Shown here one piece after another: positions 8,107 to 19,008 of a stretch of DNA of 64,000 nucleotides. The stretch comes from Terrabacter aerolatus (GTDB lineage: Bacteria > Actinomycetota > Actinomycetes > Actinomycetales > Dermatophilaceae), in NCBI RefSeq assembly GCF_007991735.1, contig NZ_BJYX01000016.1, positions 46,637 to 110,636 of the forward strand, written 5' to 3'. The translations under genes were made by a program, and so were the position numbers. Every line of letters begins with the position of its first letter. Within the stretch, counting starts at the first letter, position 1. The notes beneath the pieces were generated by a model that saw only the letters and a program-made list of their open reading frames with translations, had not been told where the DNA came from and did no database searches.

Positions 8107-8997
8107 TCAGCCGGGGGTGCGCGCGACGGCGAAGGTGCGGGTGAAGGGGAAGAGCACCCCGAACGACCTGCGGGGGTATGCCGTGTCGAGCTCCCGCTCG
8201 TAGTCCGCGACGAACCGCTCCTGCTCGTCGGCGTCGAGCACGCCCAGCACCGGGCGCAGGCCCGTGCCGCGGACCCACTCGAGCACCGGGTGCGGGGCGT
8301 CGACCTCGGCCGGGAGGACGTGCTGGTAGGTCGTCTGCCACACGTCGACCTCCGGGGCGAGGCCGAGCAGCAGGGCCGCGTAGGTCTCCGGGTGGGCGAC
8401 GGCACGCGCGCGGTCGAGGCCGGGCTGCAGGTCGGCGGCGCGGGGGTGCCGCGCCGCCACCTCACGCATGAGCCGGTGCGACGGCGCGTCGAAGTTGGAG
8501 GGCACCTGCATCGCGAAGCTCCCGCCCGGCGCCAGGCTCTGGACCCACGTCGGGATGAGGCGCAGGTGGCCGGGCACCCACTGCAGGGTGGCGTTCGTGA
8601 CGAGGACGTCGACGGGCGCACCGCACTCGGTGGGGTCCCAGTCCTCCGCGCTCGATTCGACCCACTCGACGCGACCGGCGGTGTCCTGGGCACGGGCCCG
8701 CTCGAGCATCTCGGGGGAGCTGTCGACCCCGACGACTCGCGCTCCGGGCCAGCGCTCGGCGAGACCCAGGGTCAGCTCACCCGGACCGCAGCCGAGGTCG
8801 ACGACGAGCGTCGGGGCGGTCGCGTCGACGCGGGCGACGAGGTCGGCGAAGGGCCGACCGCGGTGTCCGGAGAACACGGCATACTGCCTCGGGTCCCAGG
8901 CGGCGTCCGTCGCGCGGGAGCCTGCCACCGGGTCCCCCGGGGCGGTGTCGCTCGCGGCACCGTCGGGTGGGATGGGTCGGTCGGGTGAGAGTGTCAT
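8107..8997 (-). CDS. tam: Trans-aconitate 2-methyltransferase
   Basis: A cytoplasmic SAM-dependent enzyme that methylates trans-aconitate, an inhibitor formed from the TCA intermediate cis-aconitate. The 296-residue product has the family opening WDPRQYAVFSGHRGRPFADL, SAM motif I VVDLGCGPGELTLGLAERWP, VVGVDSSPEML, the NATLQWVPGHLRLIPTW stretch and FAMQVPSNFDAPSH, all typical of Tam. The ATG at 8997 (MTLSPDRP) is preferred; an in-frame ATG at 9024 would put the start inside the palindrome shared with the divergent marR gene. The first 40 residues are a poorly conserved extension. Confidence 0.92.
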   Translation of the reverse strand: MTLSPDRPIPPDGAASDTAPGDPVAGSRATDAAWDPRQYAVFSGHRGRPFADLVARVDATAPTLVVDLGCGPGELTLGLAERWPGARVVGVDSSPEMLERARAQDTAGRVEWVESSAEDWDPTECGAPVDVLVTNATLQWVPGHLRLIPTWVQSLAPGGSFAMQVPSNFDAPSHRLMREVAARHPRAADLQPGLDRARAVAHPETYAALLLGLAPEVDVWQTTYQHVLPAEVDAPHPVLEWVRGTGLRPVLGVLDADEQERFVADYERELDTAYPRRSFGVLFPFTRTFAVARTPG

Positions 8998-9019
8998 GGC
9001 GTCCTCGGTTTCTTTCGAT

Positions 9020-9034
9020 GTCAAGACTCTTGAC
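9020..9034. promoter_or_regulatory. Candidate MarR operator between tam and marR
   Basis: GTCAAGACTCTTGAC is a perfect 15-bp palindrome (TCAAGA/TCTTGA half sites) lying 19 bp upstream of the marR ATG and 23 bp upstream of the tam ATG. The same half sites occur in the longer palindrome before the VOC gene at 10007-10034. This suggests autoregulation and control of tam. Confidence 0.65.
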
Positions 9035-9052
9035 GGCGACTAGGGTTGGGGC

Positions 9053-9598
9053 ATGAGCGCCGACCGCAGGCCCGCCGACGACGTCGACGAGATCGTCGCG
9101 GCCTGGCGGCGGGAGCGACCGGACCTCGACGTCTCGCCGCTCGAGGTCCTCTCCCGGGTCTCGCGACTGGCGCGCCGGCTCGACCTGGCGCGTGGGTCGG
9201 CCTTCTCCGAGCACCTGCTCGACGGGTGGGCCTTCGACGTGCTCTCGGCCCTGCGCCGGGCGGGAGAGCCGTACGAGCTCTCGCCGGGGCAGCTCGTGCA
9301 GCAGACGCTCGTGACGTCGGGCACGATGACGAACCGCGTCGACCGCCTCGAGCGCAGTGGCTTCGTGGGGCGCCACCCCGACCCGGGCGACCGTCGTGGG
9401 GTGCTCGTGCGCCTCACCCCGGCCGGACGCGACGTCGTCGACTCGGCGATGGCCGACCTCATCGAGCAGGAGAAGTCGCTCCTGTCCGAGCTCTCGGCCG
9501 CCGACCGCGCGCAGCTGGCCGACCTGCTGCGCCGCATGCTCGCACCCCTGGAGACGCGGGAGACGCGGGAGACGCGCGAGACGCGCGAGACCCGATAG
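9053..9598 (+). CDS. MarR-family transcriptional regulator
   Basis: A 181-residue winged-helix repressor. The core reads LARGSAFSEHLLDGWAFDVLSALRRAG, then LSPGQLVQQTLVTSGTMTNRVDRLERSGFV (recognition helix) and HPDPGDRRGVLVRLTPAGRDVVD, the beta-hairpin wing with the MarR DxRxxxvxLT motif. The Asp-Arg pair in GDRRG is present. The last 15 residues are five repeats of ETR, encoded by 9-bp units, and are unlikely to be structured. It is divergent from tam. Two palindromes with the same half site flank the locus, so likely targets are marR, tam and the VOC gene. The ligand cannot be read from sequence; small phenolics or organic acids are usual for the family. Confidence 0.93.
   Translation: MSADRRPADDVDEIVAAWRRERPDLDVSPLEVLSRVSRLARRLDLARGSAFSEHLLDGWAFDVLSALRRAGEPYELSPGQLVQQTLVTSGTMTNRVDRLERSGFVGRHPDPGDRRGVLVRLTPAGRDVVDSAMADLIEQEKSLLSELSAADRAQLADLLRRMLAPLETRETRETRETRETR
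9551..9595 (+). repeat. 9-bp tandem repeat at the 3' end of marR
   Basis: Five copies of GAGACGCGR-type units (the last is GAGACCCGA) run to the TAG stop and encode ETRETRETRETRETR. Unit length keeps the frame. Confidence 0.95.
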
Positions 9599-9638
9599 GT
9601 CGCCAGAGGCCCTGCACCTGGACGACGACCCGGCTCGA

Positions 9639-10001
9639 TCACGACGCGGCCTGCTGGAACTCCAGCCGGTTGCCGACGGGGTCCGCGGTGTGGAAGCGGC
9701 GCAACCCGGGGATGGAGTCGTCCCACACGACGGCGGCGCCCGACGCCTCGACGACCCGTGCCAGCGCCTCGACGTCGGCGACGGCCACGCCCGGGTGCGC
9801 CTTGCGGGCGGGGGTGAAACCGTCCTCGATCCCGACGTGGATCTCGGCCGCTCCAGCCCGGAACCACGCACCGCCGCGGGCGCGGAGGCGCTCGGGTTTG
9901 GCCACCTCGGTCATGCCGAGCACCCCGACGTAGAAGGCGCGCATGGCGTCCTCACACCCGGCAGGACCGGACACCTGGACGTGGTGCAAGGTCATCTCCA
10001 T
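9639..10001 (-). CDS. VOC-family (glyoxalase/bleomycin-resistance/dioxygenase fold) protein
   Basis: A 120-residue single-domain protein with paired beta-alpha-beta-beta-beta modules. Visible parts are TLHHVQVSGPAGCEDAMRAF at the start, FYVGVLGMTEV, the metal-site-like AEIHVGIEDG and the C-terminal DPVGNRLEFQ (metal-ligand Glu). It probably uses a divalent metal on a small or electrophilic substrate, not identifiable here. The start is ATG at 10001 or 9995 (MTLHHV). A 28-bp palindrome ends 5 bp upstream, so the message may be leaderless and under MarR control. Confidence 0.88.
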   Translation of the reverse strand: MEMTLHHVQVSGPAGCEDAMRAFYVGVLGMTEVAKPERLRARGGAWFRAGAAEIHVGIEDGFTPARKAHPGVAVADVEALARVVEASGAAVVWDDSIPGLRRFHTADPVGNRLEFQQAAS

Positions 10002-10006
10002 GCAGC

Positions 10007-10034
10007 GAAAGTATCTTGATATCAAGATACTTTC
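10007..10034. promoter_or_regulatory. 28-bp perfect palindrome, candidate MarR operator of the VOC gene
   Basis: The central 20 bp are GTATCTTGATATCAAGATAC (10011-10030), extended by GAAA and TTTC to a 28-bp perfect dyad. TATCTTGATATCAAGATA is a classical MarR-type operator. It ends 5 bp before the VOC ATG on the minus strand, so binding would block transcription directly. It is also the longest AT-rich stretch for several kb. Confidence 0.75.
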
Positions 10035-10142
10035 AAGACCCCCACCCCGGCAACACACCGAGCAGCGGGCAACCCGCCGGCGCTGGAGCACGGTGGGTTG
10101 CAACGTGCTCGGTGTGTTGCGGGAGATGGGCCCAGGCGCGGG

Positions 10143-12017
10143 TCAGCCGACGACCTCGGCGGCCTCCAGCCACTCGAGCTCGAGCTCCTCGCGCTCGGTG
10201 ACGACGGCCTGCAGCTTCGCGTTGAGGTCGGCCAGGGCGGCGGGGTCGGTGGCCTTCTCCGCCATGTCTCCGTGCAGGCGCTCCTCGCGGTCCTGCAGGC
10301 GCGAGAGCTGCTTCTCGACCCGGGCCATGACCTTGCGCGCCTCACGGACCTCGGCGGGGCTCGCCGTCGTCGTGGAGGCGACCGCGCCACCGGACCCGCC
10401 TGCACCACCACTCGAGGTCGGGGCCGATGTCGATGCCGATGCCGACGCGATGCGCGCGGTCTGGCTCGCGATGTCGGCCGCCCGGAGCCGGAGGTACTCC
10501 TCCACGCCGCCGGGCAGCTCGCGCACCTTGCCGTCGCCGAGGAGCGCCAGCTGCTTGTCGGCCACGCGCTCGAGCAGGTAGCGGTCGTGCGAGACGACGA
10601 CGAGCGTGCCAGCCCAGCCGTCGAGGACGTCCTCGAGCGAGGTCAGGGTCTCGATGTCGAGGTCGTTGGTCGGCTCGTCGAGGATGAGGACGTTGGGCTC
10701 GGTGAGCAGCAGGCGGGTCAGCTGGAGTCGGCGTCGCTCGCCCCCGCTGAGATCGCCGACGCGCGACTGCTGTCGGCCGCCGGGGAAGCCGAGCCGCGTC
10801 GCGAGCTGGCTCGCACTGATCTCCTTGTCGCCCAGGGTCGTCCACTGCTTGACGTCCTCGATGGCCTCGATGACGCGCCACTGCTCGAAGCGCTCGAGCT
10901 CGCGGACCTCCTGGGTCAGGTGCGCGATGGCGACGGTCTTGCCGATCTTGCGCCTGCCGCCGGCGAGCGGGATCTCGCCCGTCAGGGCGCGCAGCAGCGT
11001 CGACTTGCCGGCACCGTTGACGCCGACGATGCCGATCCGCTCCCCCGGCGCCAGCCGCCAGGTCACGTGGTCGAGCAGGCGCCGCTCGTGGGGCGGCTCC
11101 CCCACCGACACGGTCACGTCCTCGAGGTCGAGCACGTCCTTGCCGAGGCGACGGCTCGCGAACGACGCGAGCTCGACGCTGTTGCGAGGGTCCGGCTCGT
11201 CGGCGATGAGGGCGTTCGCGGCGTCGATGCGGAACTTCGGCTTGCTCGTGCGCGCCGGAGCGCCGCGGCGCAGCCAGGCGAGCTCCTTGCGCATGAGGTT
11301 GGAGCGACGGTCGGCGATGACGCCGGCCATGCGGTCGCGCTCGGCCTTGGCGAGGACGTATGCCGCGTAGCCGCCCTCGAAGGCGCTGACCTTGCCGCTC
11401 TCGACCTCCCACGTCAGGGTCGCGTAGGCGTCGAGGAACCACCGGTCGTGGGTGATGGCGACCGTCGCGTTGCCGGGGCGCGGGCGCTTCGTCGCTAGGT
11501 GGTCGGCGAGCCAGGCGACGCCCTCGACGTCGAGGTGGTTGGTCGGCTCGTCGAGCAGGAGCAGCTCAGGGTCGGAGACGAGCAGCCGGGCGAGCGCGAG
11601 GCGGCGGCGCTCACCGCCGGACTTCGGGCCGACGCGGCTGTCGAGGCCGCCGACGTTCTCGGCCCCGATGCCGCCGAGCAGGCCGGTCAGGACGTCGCGG
11701 ATGCGGGGGTCGCCGGCCCAGACGTGCTCGGGCAGGTCACCGAGCACGGCCTCACGGATCGTCCACTCGGGGTCGAGGGCGTCCTCCTGGCTCAGCATGC
11801 CGATGCGGATGCCGTCGGCGCCGCCCTGCTTGGTGATGCGACCGGAGTCGGCCTCCTGGAGTCCGGCCATGACTCGCAGCAGGGTGGACTTGCCGCCACC
11901 GTTGACGCCGACGACGCCGATGCGGTCGCCGGTGAGGACGCCGAGGCTGACGTCGTCGAGGACGTGGGAGGTGCCGAAGACGAGCGAGACGCGCTCGAGG
12001 GAGATCAGGTTTGCCAT
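10143..12017 (-). CDS. ABC-F family ATPase (Uup/EttA-like, soluble)
   Basis: A 624-residue protein with two ABC ATPase domains and no membrane segments, acting on ribosomes or translation rather than transport. Domain 1 (about 1-250): Walker A GVNGGGKST, signature SGGERRRLALARLL, Walker B LLLDEPTNHLD. The interdomain linker (about 240-300) is rich in Arg/Lys. Domain 2 (about 300-525): GVNGAGKSTLL, LSGGERRRLQLTRLLL, LILDEPTNDLD. A C-terminal coiled coil (about 550-624, EVREARKVMARVEKQLSRLQ) resembles the Uup DNA/RNA-binding tail. It could be a housekeeping factor or an antibiotic-resistance ABC-F; no leader ORF or attenuator is evident. It is a single gene upstream of which ispE is read in the same direction after about 175 bp. 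Confidence 0.93.
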   Translation of the reverse strand: MANLISLERVSLVFGTSHVLDDVSLGVLTGDRIGVVGVNGGGKSTLLRVMAGLQEADSGRITKQGGADGIRIGMLSQEDALDPEWTIREAVLGDLPEHVWAGDPRIRDVLTGLLGGIGAENVGGLDSRVGPKSGGERRRLALARLLVSDPELLLLDEPTNHLDVEGVAWLADHLATKRPRPGNATVAITHDRWFLDAYATLTWEVESGKVSAFEGGYAAYVLAKAERDRMAGVIADRRSNLMRKELAWLRRGAPARTSKPKFRIDAANALIADEPDPRNSVELASFASRRLGKDVLDLEDVTVSVGEPPHERRLLDHVTWRLAPGERIGIVGVNGAGKSTLLRALTGEIPLAGGRRKIGKTVAIAHLTQEVRELERFEQWRVIEAIEDVKQWTTLGDKEISASQLATRLGFPGGRQQSRVGDLSGGERRRLQLTRLLLTEPNVLILDEPTNDLDIETLTSLEDVLDGWAGTLVVVSHDRYLLERVADKQLALLGDGKVRELPGGVEEYLRLRAADIASQTARIASASASTSAPTSSGGAGGSGGAVASTTTASPAEVREARKVMARVEKQLSRLQDREERLHGDMAEKATDPAALADLNAKLQAVVTEREELELEWLEAAEVVG

Positions 12018-12192
12018 CGCTGCCTGACACTACGGCCTGCGCCAGCACGCACCGAATCGCGCTCAGCGGGCCCGAGCCCGCTCAGCGACGCCGGACCGGC
12101 TCACGAGGGCCGCAGCACTCGGGCGTCGGTGAGCCGCCCCCACGGCTCGTGGCCCGAGGACGGGGTCGGACGGGACGCACCGGCCCGGGGCG

Positions 12193-13134
12193 TCAGTCCC
12201 CGCGCGGGGACTGCACGACGTGGGCGCCGTGGACCGGGCCCTTGGCCCGGCGCAGGTCGCGACAGAGGTCGGAGGCCGCGAGCGACACCGACAGGTCGAG
12301 GCTGGCCTCGTGGCTCTCGGTGAGGAACGCGACCGTCGGGCCGGATCCCGACACGATCCCGCCCAGGGCGCCGAACTCGACGCCGGCGTCACGCAGCTCG
12401 CGCAGCTGGGGGCGCAGCGAGAAGGCGGCCGGCTCGAGGTCGTTGTGCAGGGCCGCGCCGAGCAGGGCCGGGTCACCCGAGCGGAGCGCCGCCATGAGCT
12501 CGGAGCTGACGTGCGGCTCGGGGACGTCGACCCCCTCGCGTTCGCGCAGGCGGTCGCACTCGGCATACACCTCGGGGGTCGACAGGCCCGTGTCGCTGAT
12601 CGCGAAGACCCAGTGGAACGTGCCCCGGGCGAGGACCGGCGCGAGCTGCTCACCGCGCCCCGAGCCCATCGCGTTGCCGCCGGCCAGGATGAAGGGCACG
12701 TCGCTGCCCAGCGTGGCGGCGAGCTCGGCGAGCTCGTCGCGGTCGAGGCCGAGGCCCCACAGCTGGTCGCACGCGACGAGGGTCGCGGCGGCATCGGCCG
12801 AGCCGCCCGCCATGCCGCCGGCCACGGGGATGTCCTTGTCGATGCGGATCGACAGGCGCTCGTCGACCGACCAGCGGTCGGCGACGAGGCGCGCGGCGCG
12901 GACGGCGAGGTTGTCACCGTCGGTCGGGATGCGGTCGGCGTAGGCGCCTGCGGCGACGACCTGCCAGTCGTCCCAGCGCGCCACGGAGACCTCGTCGTGC
13001 AGGGACACCGCCTGGTAGACGGTCGCGAGCGCGTGGAAGCCGTCGGGCCTGCGCGGTCCCACCCGCAGCTCGAGGTTGACCTTGGCCGGGACCCGCACGG
13101 TCACCGCGCCGGGCAGAGTCGGAGCGACAGTCAT
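12193..13134 (-). CDS. ispE: 4-diphosphocytidyl-2-C-methyl-D-erythritol kinase
   Basis: IspE is a GHMP kinase that phosphorylates CDP-methylerythritol in the MEP pathway of isoprenoid synthesis. The 313 residues include the start VRVPAKVNLELRVGPRRPDGFH, the ATP-binding PVAGGMAGGSADAAATLVA and the C-terminal SGSGPTVAFL. It lies 30 bp downstream of rsmA on the same strand, as in many actinobacteria, so it is probably co-transcribed. The ATG at 13134 gives the family N-terminus after about 12 extra residues. Confidence 0.96.
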   Translation of the reverse strand: MTVAPTLPGAVTVRVPAKVNLELRVGPRRPDGFHALATVYQAVSLHDEVSVARWDDWQVVAAGAYADRIPTDGDNLAVRAARLVADRWSVDERLSIRIDKDIPVAGGMAGGSADAAATLVACDQLWGLGLDRDELAELAATLGSDVPFILAGGNAMGSGRGEQLAPVLARGTFHWVFAISDTGLSTPEVYAECDRLREREGVDVPEPHVSSELMAALRSGDPALLGAALHNDLEPAAFSLRPQLRELRDAGVEFGALGGIVSGSGPTVAFLTESHEASLDLSVSLAASDLCRDLRRAKGPVHGAHVVQSPRGD

Positions 13135-13164
13135 GCGCCCACCCTAGGCGCCGGTCGGTCCGCG

Positions 13165-14091
13165 TCAGGACGTATGGCCCCGACGGCGGACCCGGGGCTT
13201 CGCCTCGGCGGCGCCGGACGGACGCGCCTCGGCGATCCGGGCGAAGGTCGTGATGTCGAGCTGCTCGCCCCGGGTGCGCGGGTCGACCCCCGCGGCGACG
13301 AGCGCCTGCTCGGCGGCGTCCGCGGAGCCGGCCCACGACGCGAGCGCCCCGCGGAGTGCCTTGCGCCGCTGGAGGAACGCCGCGTCGATGCAGCGGAAGA
13401 CCTCCTCGCGGGTCGCCGTCGTCGTGGGGGGCTTGCGGCGGCGGAACGACACGAGTCCCGAGTCGACGTTGGGCGCCGGCCAGAAGACGTTGCGCCCGAC
13501 GCGGCCGGCGAGCTCGACGTCGGCGTACCAGGCCGCCTTGAGGCTCGGGACGCCGTAGATCTTGCTGCCGGGCCTGGCCGCGAGGCGCTCGGCGACCTCG
13601 AGCTGCACCATGACGAGGACCCGCTCGAGCGTCGGGAAGTGCTGGAGGAAGGAGAGCACGACCGGCACCGAGATGTTGTAGGGCAGGTTGGCGACGAGGG
13701 CCGTCGGGTCGGGACCCGGCAGCTTGGTGACGGTCAGGGCGTCGGCCGCGACGAGTCGCAGCTTGTCGACGTTCTCCGGCTGGAGCGAGCGGACGGTCTC
13801 CTCGAGCGCCCCGGCCAGTCGCGGGTCCACCTCGACGGCGGTGACGTGCTTGACGACGGGCAGCAGCGCGAGCGTCAGCGAGCCGAGGCCGGGTCCGACC
13901 TCGACGACGACGTCGCGCGGTCCCACCCCGGCGACCCGGACGATCTTGCGCACCGTGTTGGCGTCGACGACGAAGTTCTGGCCCCACTGCTTCGTCGGTC
14001 GCACGTCGAGCCGCTCGGCGAGCTCGCGCACCTGCGCCGCCCCGAGGAGCGCGGCGTCCGCGACGTCGGGCGCGGCGTCCTTCTTCGTCAT
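13165..14091 (-). CDS. rsmA: 16S rRNA (adenine1518-N6/adenine1519-N6) dimethyltransferase RsmA (KsgA)
   Basis: RsmA dimethylates two adjacent adenosines near the 3' end of 16S rRNA as a late 30S assembly step. The 308-residue product shows [20 protein letters not shown] (N-terminal signature), SAM motif [28 protein letters not shown] and the catalytic motif [14 protein letters not shown]. The N-terminal 25 residues and the basic C-terminus ([12 protein letters not shown]) are actinobacterial additions. It heads an rsmA-ispE unit and is preceded by the rpfB terminator. Confidence 0.97.
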   Translation of the reverse strand: MTKKDAAPDVADAALLGAAQVRELAERLDVRPTKQWGQNFVVDANTVRKIVRVAGVGPRDVVVEVGPGLGSLTLALLPVVKHVTAVEVDPRLAGALEETVRSLQPENVDKLRLVAADALTVTKLPGPDPTALVANLPYNISVPVVLSFLQHFPTLERVLVMVQLEVAERLAARPGSKIYGVPSLKAAWYADVELAGRVGRNVFWPAPNVDSGLVSFRRRKPPTTTATREEVFRCIDAAFLQRRKALRGALASWAGSADAAEQALVAAGVDPRTRGEQLDITTFARIAEARPSGAAEAKPRVRRRGHTS

Positions 14092-14168
14092 GCGCCCACC
14101 CTATGGCGCCCGCGGCGTCCCGACCGAGGGCGTATGCCGTCCGGCCGGCCGGGTGCCCCGAACGCGCG

Positions 14169-14198
14169 GAAGCCCCCGACCAGGTGGTCGGGGGCTTC
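14169..14198 (-). terminator. 13-bp hairpin terminator after rpfB
   Basis: GAAGCCCCCGACC and GGTCGGGGGCTTC pair perfectly around AGGT. It lies 26 bp beyond the rpfB stop and upstream of rsmA, so it should end the rpfB transcript before the rsmA promoter. Confidence 0.85.
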
Positions 14199-14223
14199 TC
14201 GCGTGTCGAGGCCTGGCGTCAGG

Positions 14224-15381
<1,158 letters not shown>

Positions 15382-15547
15382 CTACCCGGGTGCAACGCGC
15401 TCTCGATCCGTCCTCCTCACGTCGTCGGGAGGAGGTCGATGCGGGGTGGCAACCGGCCAACAGTCGTCCACAGTGACCGATCGACGACGGCAAGGTCAAA
15501 TTTCGGTAACGGCAGGACGTCCTGCTGGACGTGACGTCGGTGGTGCG

Positions 15548-16429
15548 CTAGGCGATTTGTCCGACCCGCTCCGCGCCCCAGGGACCGTACACCCGCTCGC
15601 TGTTCTCGGACACGTGCCGGCACAGCGTCGGCACGTCGAGGTTGAGCACGGCGGCCATGGCCCGGACGGTCACGGGGACGAGGAACGAGGCGTTGGTGGC
15701 GCCCCGGTGCGGGACGGGCGCGAGGTAGGGCGCGTCGGTCTCGACGAGGATCCGGTCGAGCGGGACGGCGCTCAGGGCATCGCGCAGGTTGCGGGCGTTC
15801 TTGAACGTCACGGTGCCCGCGAAGCTGAGGTAGTAGCCGCGGTCGGCACACTCCCTCGCCATCGCCAGGTCGCCGGAGAAGCAGTGCAGCACCGTGTGGG
15901 CGGGAGCGCCCTCCTCCTCAAGGATGCGCAGGACGTCGGCATGGGCGTCACGGTCGTGGATCTGCAGGGCCTTGCCGAGCCGCTTCGCGAGGTCGATGTG
16001 CCAGCGGAAGCCGTCCTGCTGGACGGGGACACCCTCGGGCCCGGTGCGGAAGTAGTCGAGGCCGGTCTCACCGATGACGCGGATCCGGTCGTGCGCGGCG
16101 GAACGCTCGACCTCGGCGTAGGCCGCCTCCAGCTCGCCGGCGGCAGCCAGCCGAGGAACCTCGTTGGGGTGCAAGGCGATTCCCCCGACGAGCTCGTCAT
16201 GGGCAGCGATCGCGTCCATGGTGAAACGGATGCCGTCGAGGTCGCAGCCGACCTGCACGAGGCGGGTCACCCCGACGGCGCGCGCCGCCTTGATCGCGTC
16301 GGCGACGTCGAACGGCTCGTCACCCTCGCGCGTGATGTCGAGGTGCACGTGGTTGTCGACGACGTCGATGGGCAGCGGGTCCGGCAGGGTCTCCGGCAGG
16401 CCCCGCTGCCCCGACGCGGCGGGGCTCAT
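15548..16429 (-). CDS. tatD: TatD-family metal-dependent deoxyribonuclease
   Basis: A 293-residue TIM-barrel hydrolase with 3'-5' exonuclease or DNA-repair activity in known members. Motifs: VDNHVHLDI (metal-binding HxH), [12 protein letters not shown] (Glu ligand), [22 protein letters not shown] (His ligand) and [16 protein letters not shown] (Asp ligand). The ATG at 16429 overlaps the metG stop (ATGA), which fixes the start and indicates translational coupling with metG. The C-terminus ends [12 protein letters not shown]. Confidence 0.95.
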   Translation of the reverse strand: MSPAASGQRGLPETLPDPLPIDVVDNHVHLDITREGDEPFDVADAIKAARAVGVTRLVQVGCDLDGIRFTMDAIAAHDELVGGIALHPNEVPRLAAAGELEAAYAEVERSAAHDRIRVIGETGLDYFRTGPEGVPVQQDGFRWHIDLAKRLGKALQIHDRDAHADVLRILEEEGAPAHTVLHCFSGDLAMARECADRGYYLSFAGTVTFKNARNLRDALSAVPLDRILVETDAPYLAPVPHRGATNASFLVPVTVRAMAAVLNLDVPTLCRHVSENSERVYGPWGAERVGQIA

Positions 16430-18360
16430 GCGCCCGGGGCCTCGTCGGCCGGTACGGACGACTCGGGACGGGACTCGGCAGCCGGTTGGACCGACCCCTT
16501 GGGCTTGGCCATCTTCGGCGCGGCGAGGGGGTCTGTGTGGTGCCGCGTCCCGCCCGGGCCGGCATCGCCGAGGCGCGACCGCTCGTCCTCGATGACCTGC
16601 TCCGGGTCGAGCTTGACGAAGACACCCGACGGCTTCGCGATCGGCGTCCCGACGACGACGGGCCGCGACTCCCACCGCGGCGTCGAGGAGTACTCACCCG
16701 TGATGACGGGGTAGCTGCGGGTGTCGTCGTCGAGGTCGCGCACGACCTCGAGACGGGGCATCGGCATGAACTCTCCCTCGCCCCCGAGGACGGCGTGGAC
16801 GCGGTTCGCCGCATGGGGCAGGAAGGGTGAGATGAGCGTATTGACATCTGAGACGGCCTGGGCGAGCGTGTGCAGCACGGTCGCGAGCCGCTCGCGCTCG
16901 TCGTCGCCCTTGAGCTTGAACGGCTCGGTCCTGCTGACGTATGCGTTGGCCTCGCCGACGACGCGCATGACCTCGCCGAGGGCGGCCTTCTGGCGGTGCC
17001 GCTCGAGGGAGGCGCCGACGGTCGCGAACGCCCCCCGCACGGTGGCGAGCAGCTCCTCGTCGACGGGCTCGACGGCATACGGCTGCGGGATCTCGCCGAA
17101 GCTCTTGGCGATCATGGCCGCGGTGCGGTTGACGAGGTTGCCCCAGCCGGCGACGAGCTCACTGTTGTTGCGCTGGACGAACTCGGCCCAGCTGAAGTCG
17201 GCGTCCTGGTTCTCGGGCCCCGCCGCGCAGATGAAGTAGCGGATCGGGTCCGGACCGTAGCGCGCGACGATGTCCTGGACGTAGATGACGTGCTTGCGTG
17301 ACGTCGAGAACTGCTTGCCCTCGAGCGTCATGAACTCGCTCGCCACGACCTCGGTGGGCAGGTTGAGGGTGCCGTACCCACCCGGCTCGCCCCCCTTGTC
17401 GCCGCGACCGGCGTAGCCGAGCAGCTCGGCCGGCCAGATCTGGCTGTGGAAGGTGATGTTGTCCTTGCCCTGGAAGTAGTAGGACACGGCCGACGGGTCG
17501 TTCCACCACTCGCGCCAGCGCTCGGGCTCGCCGACGCGCCGTGCCCACTCGATCGACGCGGACAGGTAGCCGATGACGGCGTCGAACCACACGTAGAGGC
17601 GCTTGCTGGGGTTGTCCTCCCAGCCCTCGAGCGGGATGGGGATGCCCCAGTCGATGTCGCGGGTCATGGCGCGCGGCCGGACGTCCTTGAGGAGGTTCTT
17701 GCTGAACTTGATGACGTTGGGCCGCCACGTGCCCGACGCCTCACGCCCGTCGAGCCACTCCCCGAGCGCGCCGGCGAGGGCGGGCAGGTCGAGGAAGAAG
17801 TGCTGGGTCTCGATGAACTCCGGCGTCTCGCCGTTGATCTTGCTGCGGGGGTTGATCAGCTCGTCGGCGTCGAGCTGGTTGCCGCAGTTGTCGCACTGGT
17901 CGCCGCGGGCCTCCGGGAAGGAGCAGATGGGGCAGGTGCCCTCGATGTAGCGGTCGGGCAGCGTGCGGCCCGTCGACGGGCTGATCGCGCCGCGCGTCGT
18001 CTGCTCGACCATGTAGCCGTTGGCATGGACCTGGCGGAACATCTCCTGCACGACGGCGTAGTGGTTGCGCGTCGTCGTGCGGGTGAAGAGGTCGTAGGAC
18101 AGGCCGAGGTCGGTGAGGTCCTGGGCGATGACGGCGTTGTACTTGTCGACGAGCTGCTGCGGGCTCAGCCCCTCCTCCTCGGCGAGGACGAGGATCGGTG
18201 TGCCGTGCTCGTCGGTGCCGCTCACCATGAGGACGTCGTGGCCCGCCATCCGCATGTACCTGCTGAAGACGTCGGAGGGCACACCGAAACCGGCCACGTG
18301 GCCGATGTGGCGCGGGCCGTTGGTGTACGGCCAGGCGACGGCAGACAGGACATTGCTCAT
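16426..18360 (-). CDS. metG: Methionyl-tRNA synthetase
   Basis: It charges initiator and elongator tRNA-Met. The 644-residue product starts [21 protein letters not shown], containing the HIGH signature; SGTDEHGTP follows. A zinc knuckle is present (CPIC...CDNC, about residues 145-165). The KMSKS-equivalent loop reads KQFSTSRKH. An anticodon-binding helical domain ends near residue 560. The last 50 residues are Pro/Ala/Lys-rich, with no C-terminal tRNA-binding OB domain. Upstream in-frame codons exist, but the ATG at 18360 begins the conserved N-terminus. It is the first gene of the metG-tatD pair and divergent from the START-like gene. Confidence 0.97.
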   Translation of the reverse strand: MSNVLSAVAWPYTNGPRHIGHVAGFGVPSDVFSRYMRMAGHDVLMVSGTDEHGTPILVLAEEEGLSPQQLVDKYNAVIAQDLTDLGLSYDLFTRTTTRNHYAVVQEMFRQVHANGYMVEQTTRGAISPSTGRTLPDRYIEGTCPICSFPEARGDQCDNCGNQLDADELINPRSKINGETPEFIETQHFFLDLPALAGALGEWLDGREASGTWRPNVIKFSKNLLKDVRPRAMTRDIDWGIPIPLEGWEDNPSKRLYVWFDAVIGYLSASIEWARRVGEPERWREWWNDPSAVSYYFQGKDNITFHSQIWPAELLGYAGRGDKGGEPGGYGTLNLPTEVVASEFMTLEGKQFSTSRKHVIYVQDIVARYGPDPIRYFICAAGPENQDADFSWAEFVQRNNSELVAGWGNLVNRTAAMIAKSFGEIPQPYAVEPVDEELLATVRGAFATVGASLERHRQKAALGEVMRVVGEANAYVSRTEPFKLKGDDERERLATVLHTLAQAVSDVNTLISPFLPHAANRVHAVLGGEGEFMPMPRLEVVRDLDDDTRSYPVITGEYSSTPRWESRPVVVGTPIAKPSGVFVKLDPEQVIEDERSRLGDAGPGGTRHHTDPLAAPKMAKPKGSVQPAAESRPESSVPADEAPGA

Positions 18361-18479
18361 GCCGTGAATCCTAGGCGGGCGGCGGTGGCGGCCGCGCGCG
18401 CGTCCCCGCCGGCGCACGCCTGCCAAGGAGGCACACGGCATACGCCCCGTCGAGAGGGCCGCAGCGGTAGGACTGGAGG

Positions 18480-18914
18480 ATGACTGGTCATGTTGCACGC
18501 GCGAAGGTCACCGTCGACGCCACGCCGCAGCAGGTGTGGCACGCGCTCACCGACCCGGACTCCGTCCGGCGGTGGATGGTGGGGACCGAGGTGAGCTCCG
18601 ACTGGCAGGTCGGCAACCCGATCACGTGGCAGGGCGAGATGGACGGCACGCCCTACCGCGACACGGGGGAGGTGCTCGAGGCCGACGCCCCCCGCCGCCT
18701 CTCCGTGACGCACTACAGCCCGCTCATGGGCAAGGAGGACCGACCCGAGAACTACCACACGGTGACCTACGCGCTCGGGGCCGACGGCGACGCGGGACCG
18801 ACGACCGTGACCCTGGAGCAGGACGGCAACGACTCGCAGGAGCAGGCTGACCAGTTCGGGCAGCACTGGCAGTCGATGCTCGACGCCCTCAAGGCGACCG
18901 CCGAGTCGACCTGA
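18480..18914 (+). CDS. SRPBCC (START/AHSA1-like) domain protein
   Basis: A 144-residue hydrophobic-pocket protein. The fold signature is [26 protein letters not shown] at the start. [32 protein letters not shown] follows, and the long C-terminal helix is [21 protein letters not shown]. Members bind lipids or aromatic ligands or act as Hsp90 co-factors; the ligand is unknown here. It is monocistronic, with a hairpin terminator downstream. Confidence 0.88.
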   Translation: MTGHVARAKVTVDATPQQVWHALTDPDSVRRWMVGTEVSSDWQVGNPITWQGEMDGTPYRDTGEVLEADAPRRLSVTHYSPLMGKEDRPENYHTVTYALGADGDAGPTTVTLEQDGNDSQEQADQFGQHWQSMLDALKATAEST

Positions 18915-18955
18915 CCCCGGAGCCCGGGCCCGTCGAACCCGTTGCCCGGGAAGGC

Positions 18956-18990
18956 GACCGGCGCCGCCCCCGGTCGGGGCGGCGCCGGTC
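18956..18990. terminator. 15-bp bidirectional hairpin between convergent genes
   Basis: GACCGGCGCCGCCCC (18956-18970) pairs perfectly with 18976-18990 around CGGTC. It lies between the convergent START-like and OsmC genes and can serve both. Confidence 0.8.
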
Positions 18991-19008
18991 GGCGTGGTCG
19001 TGCCGGGC

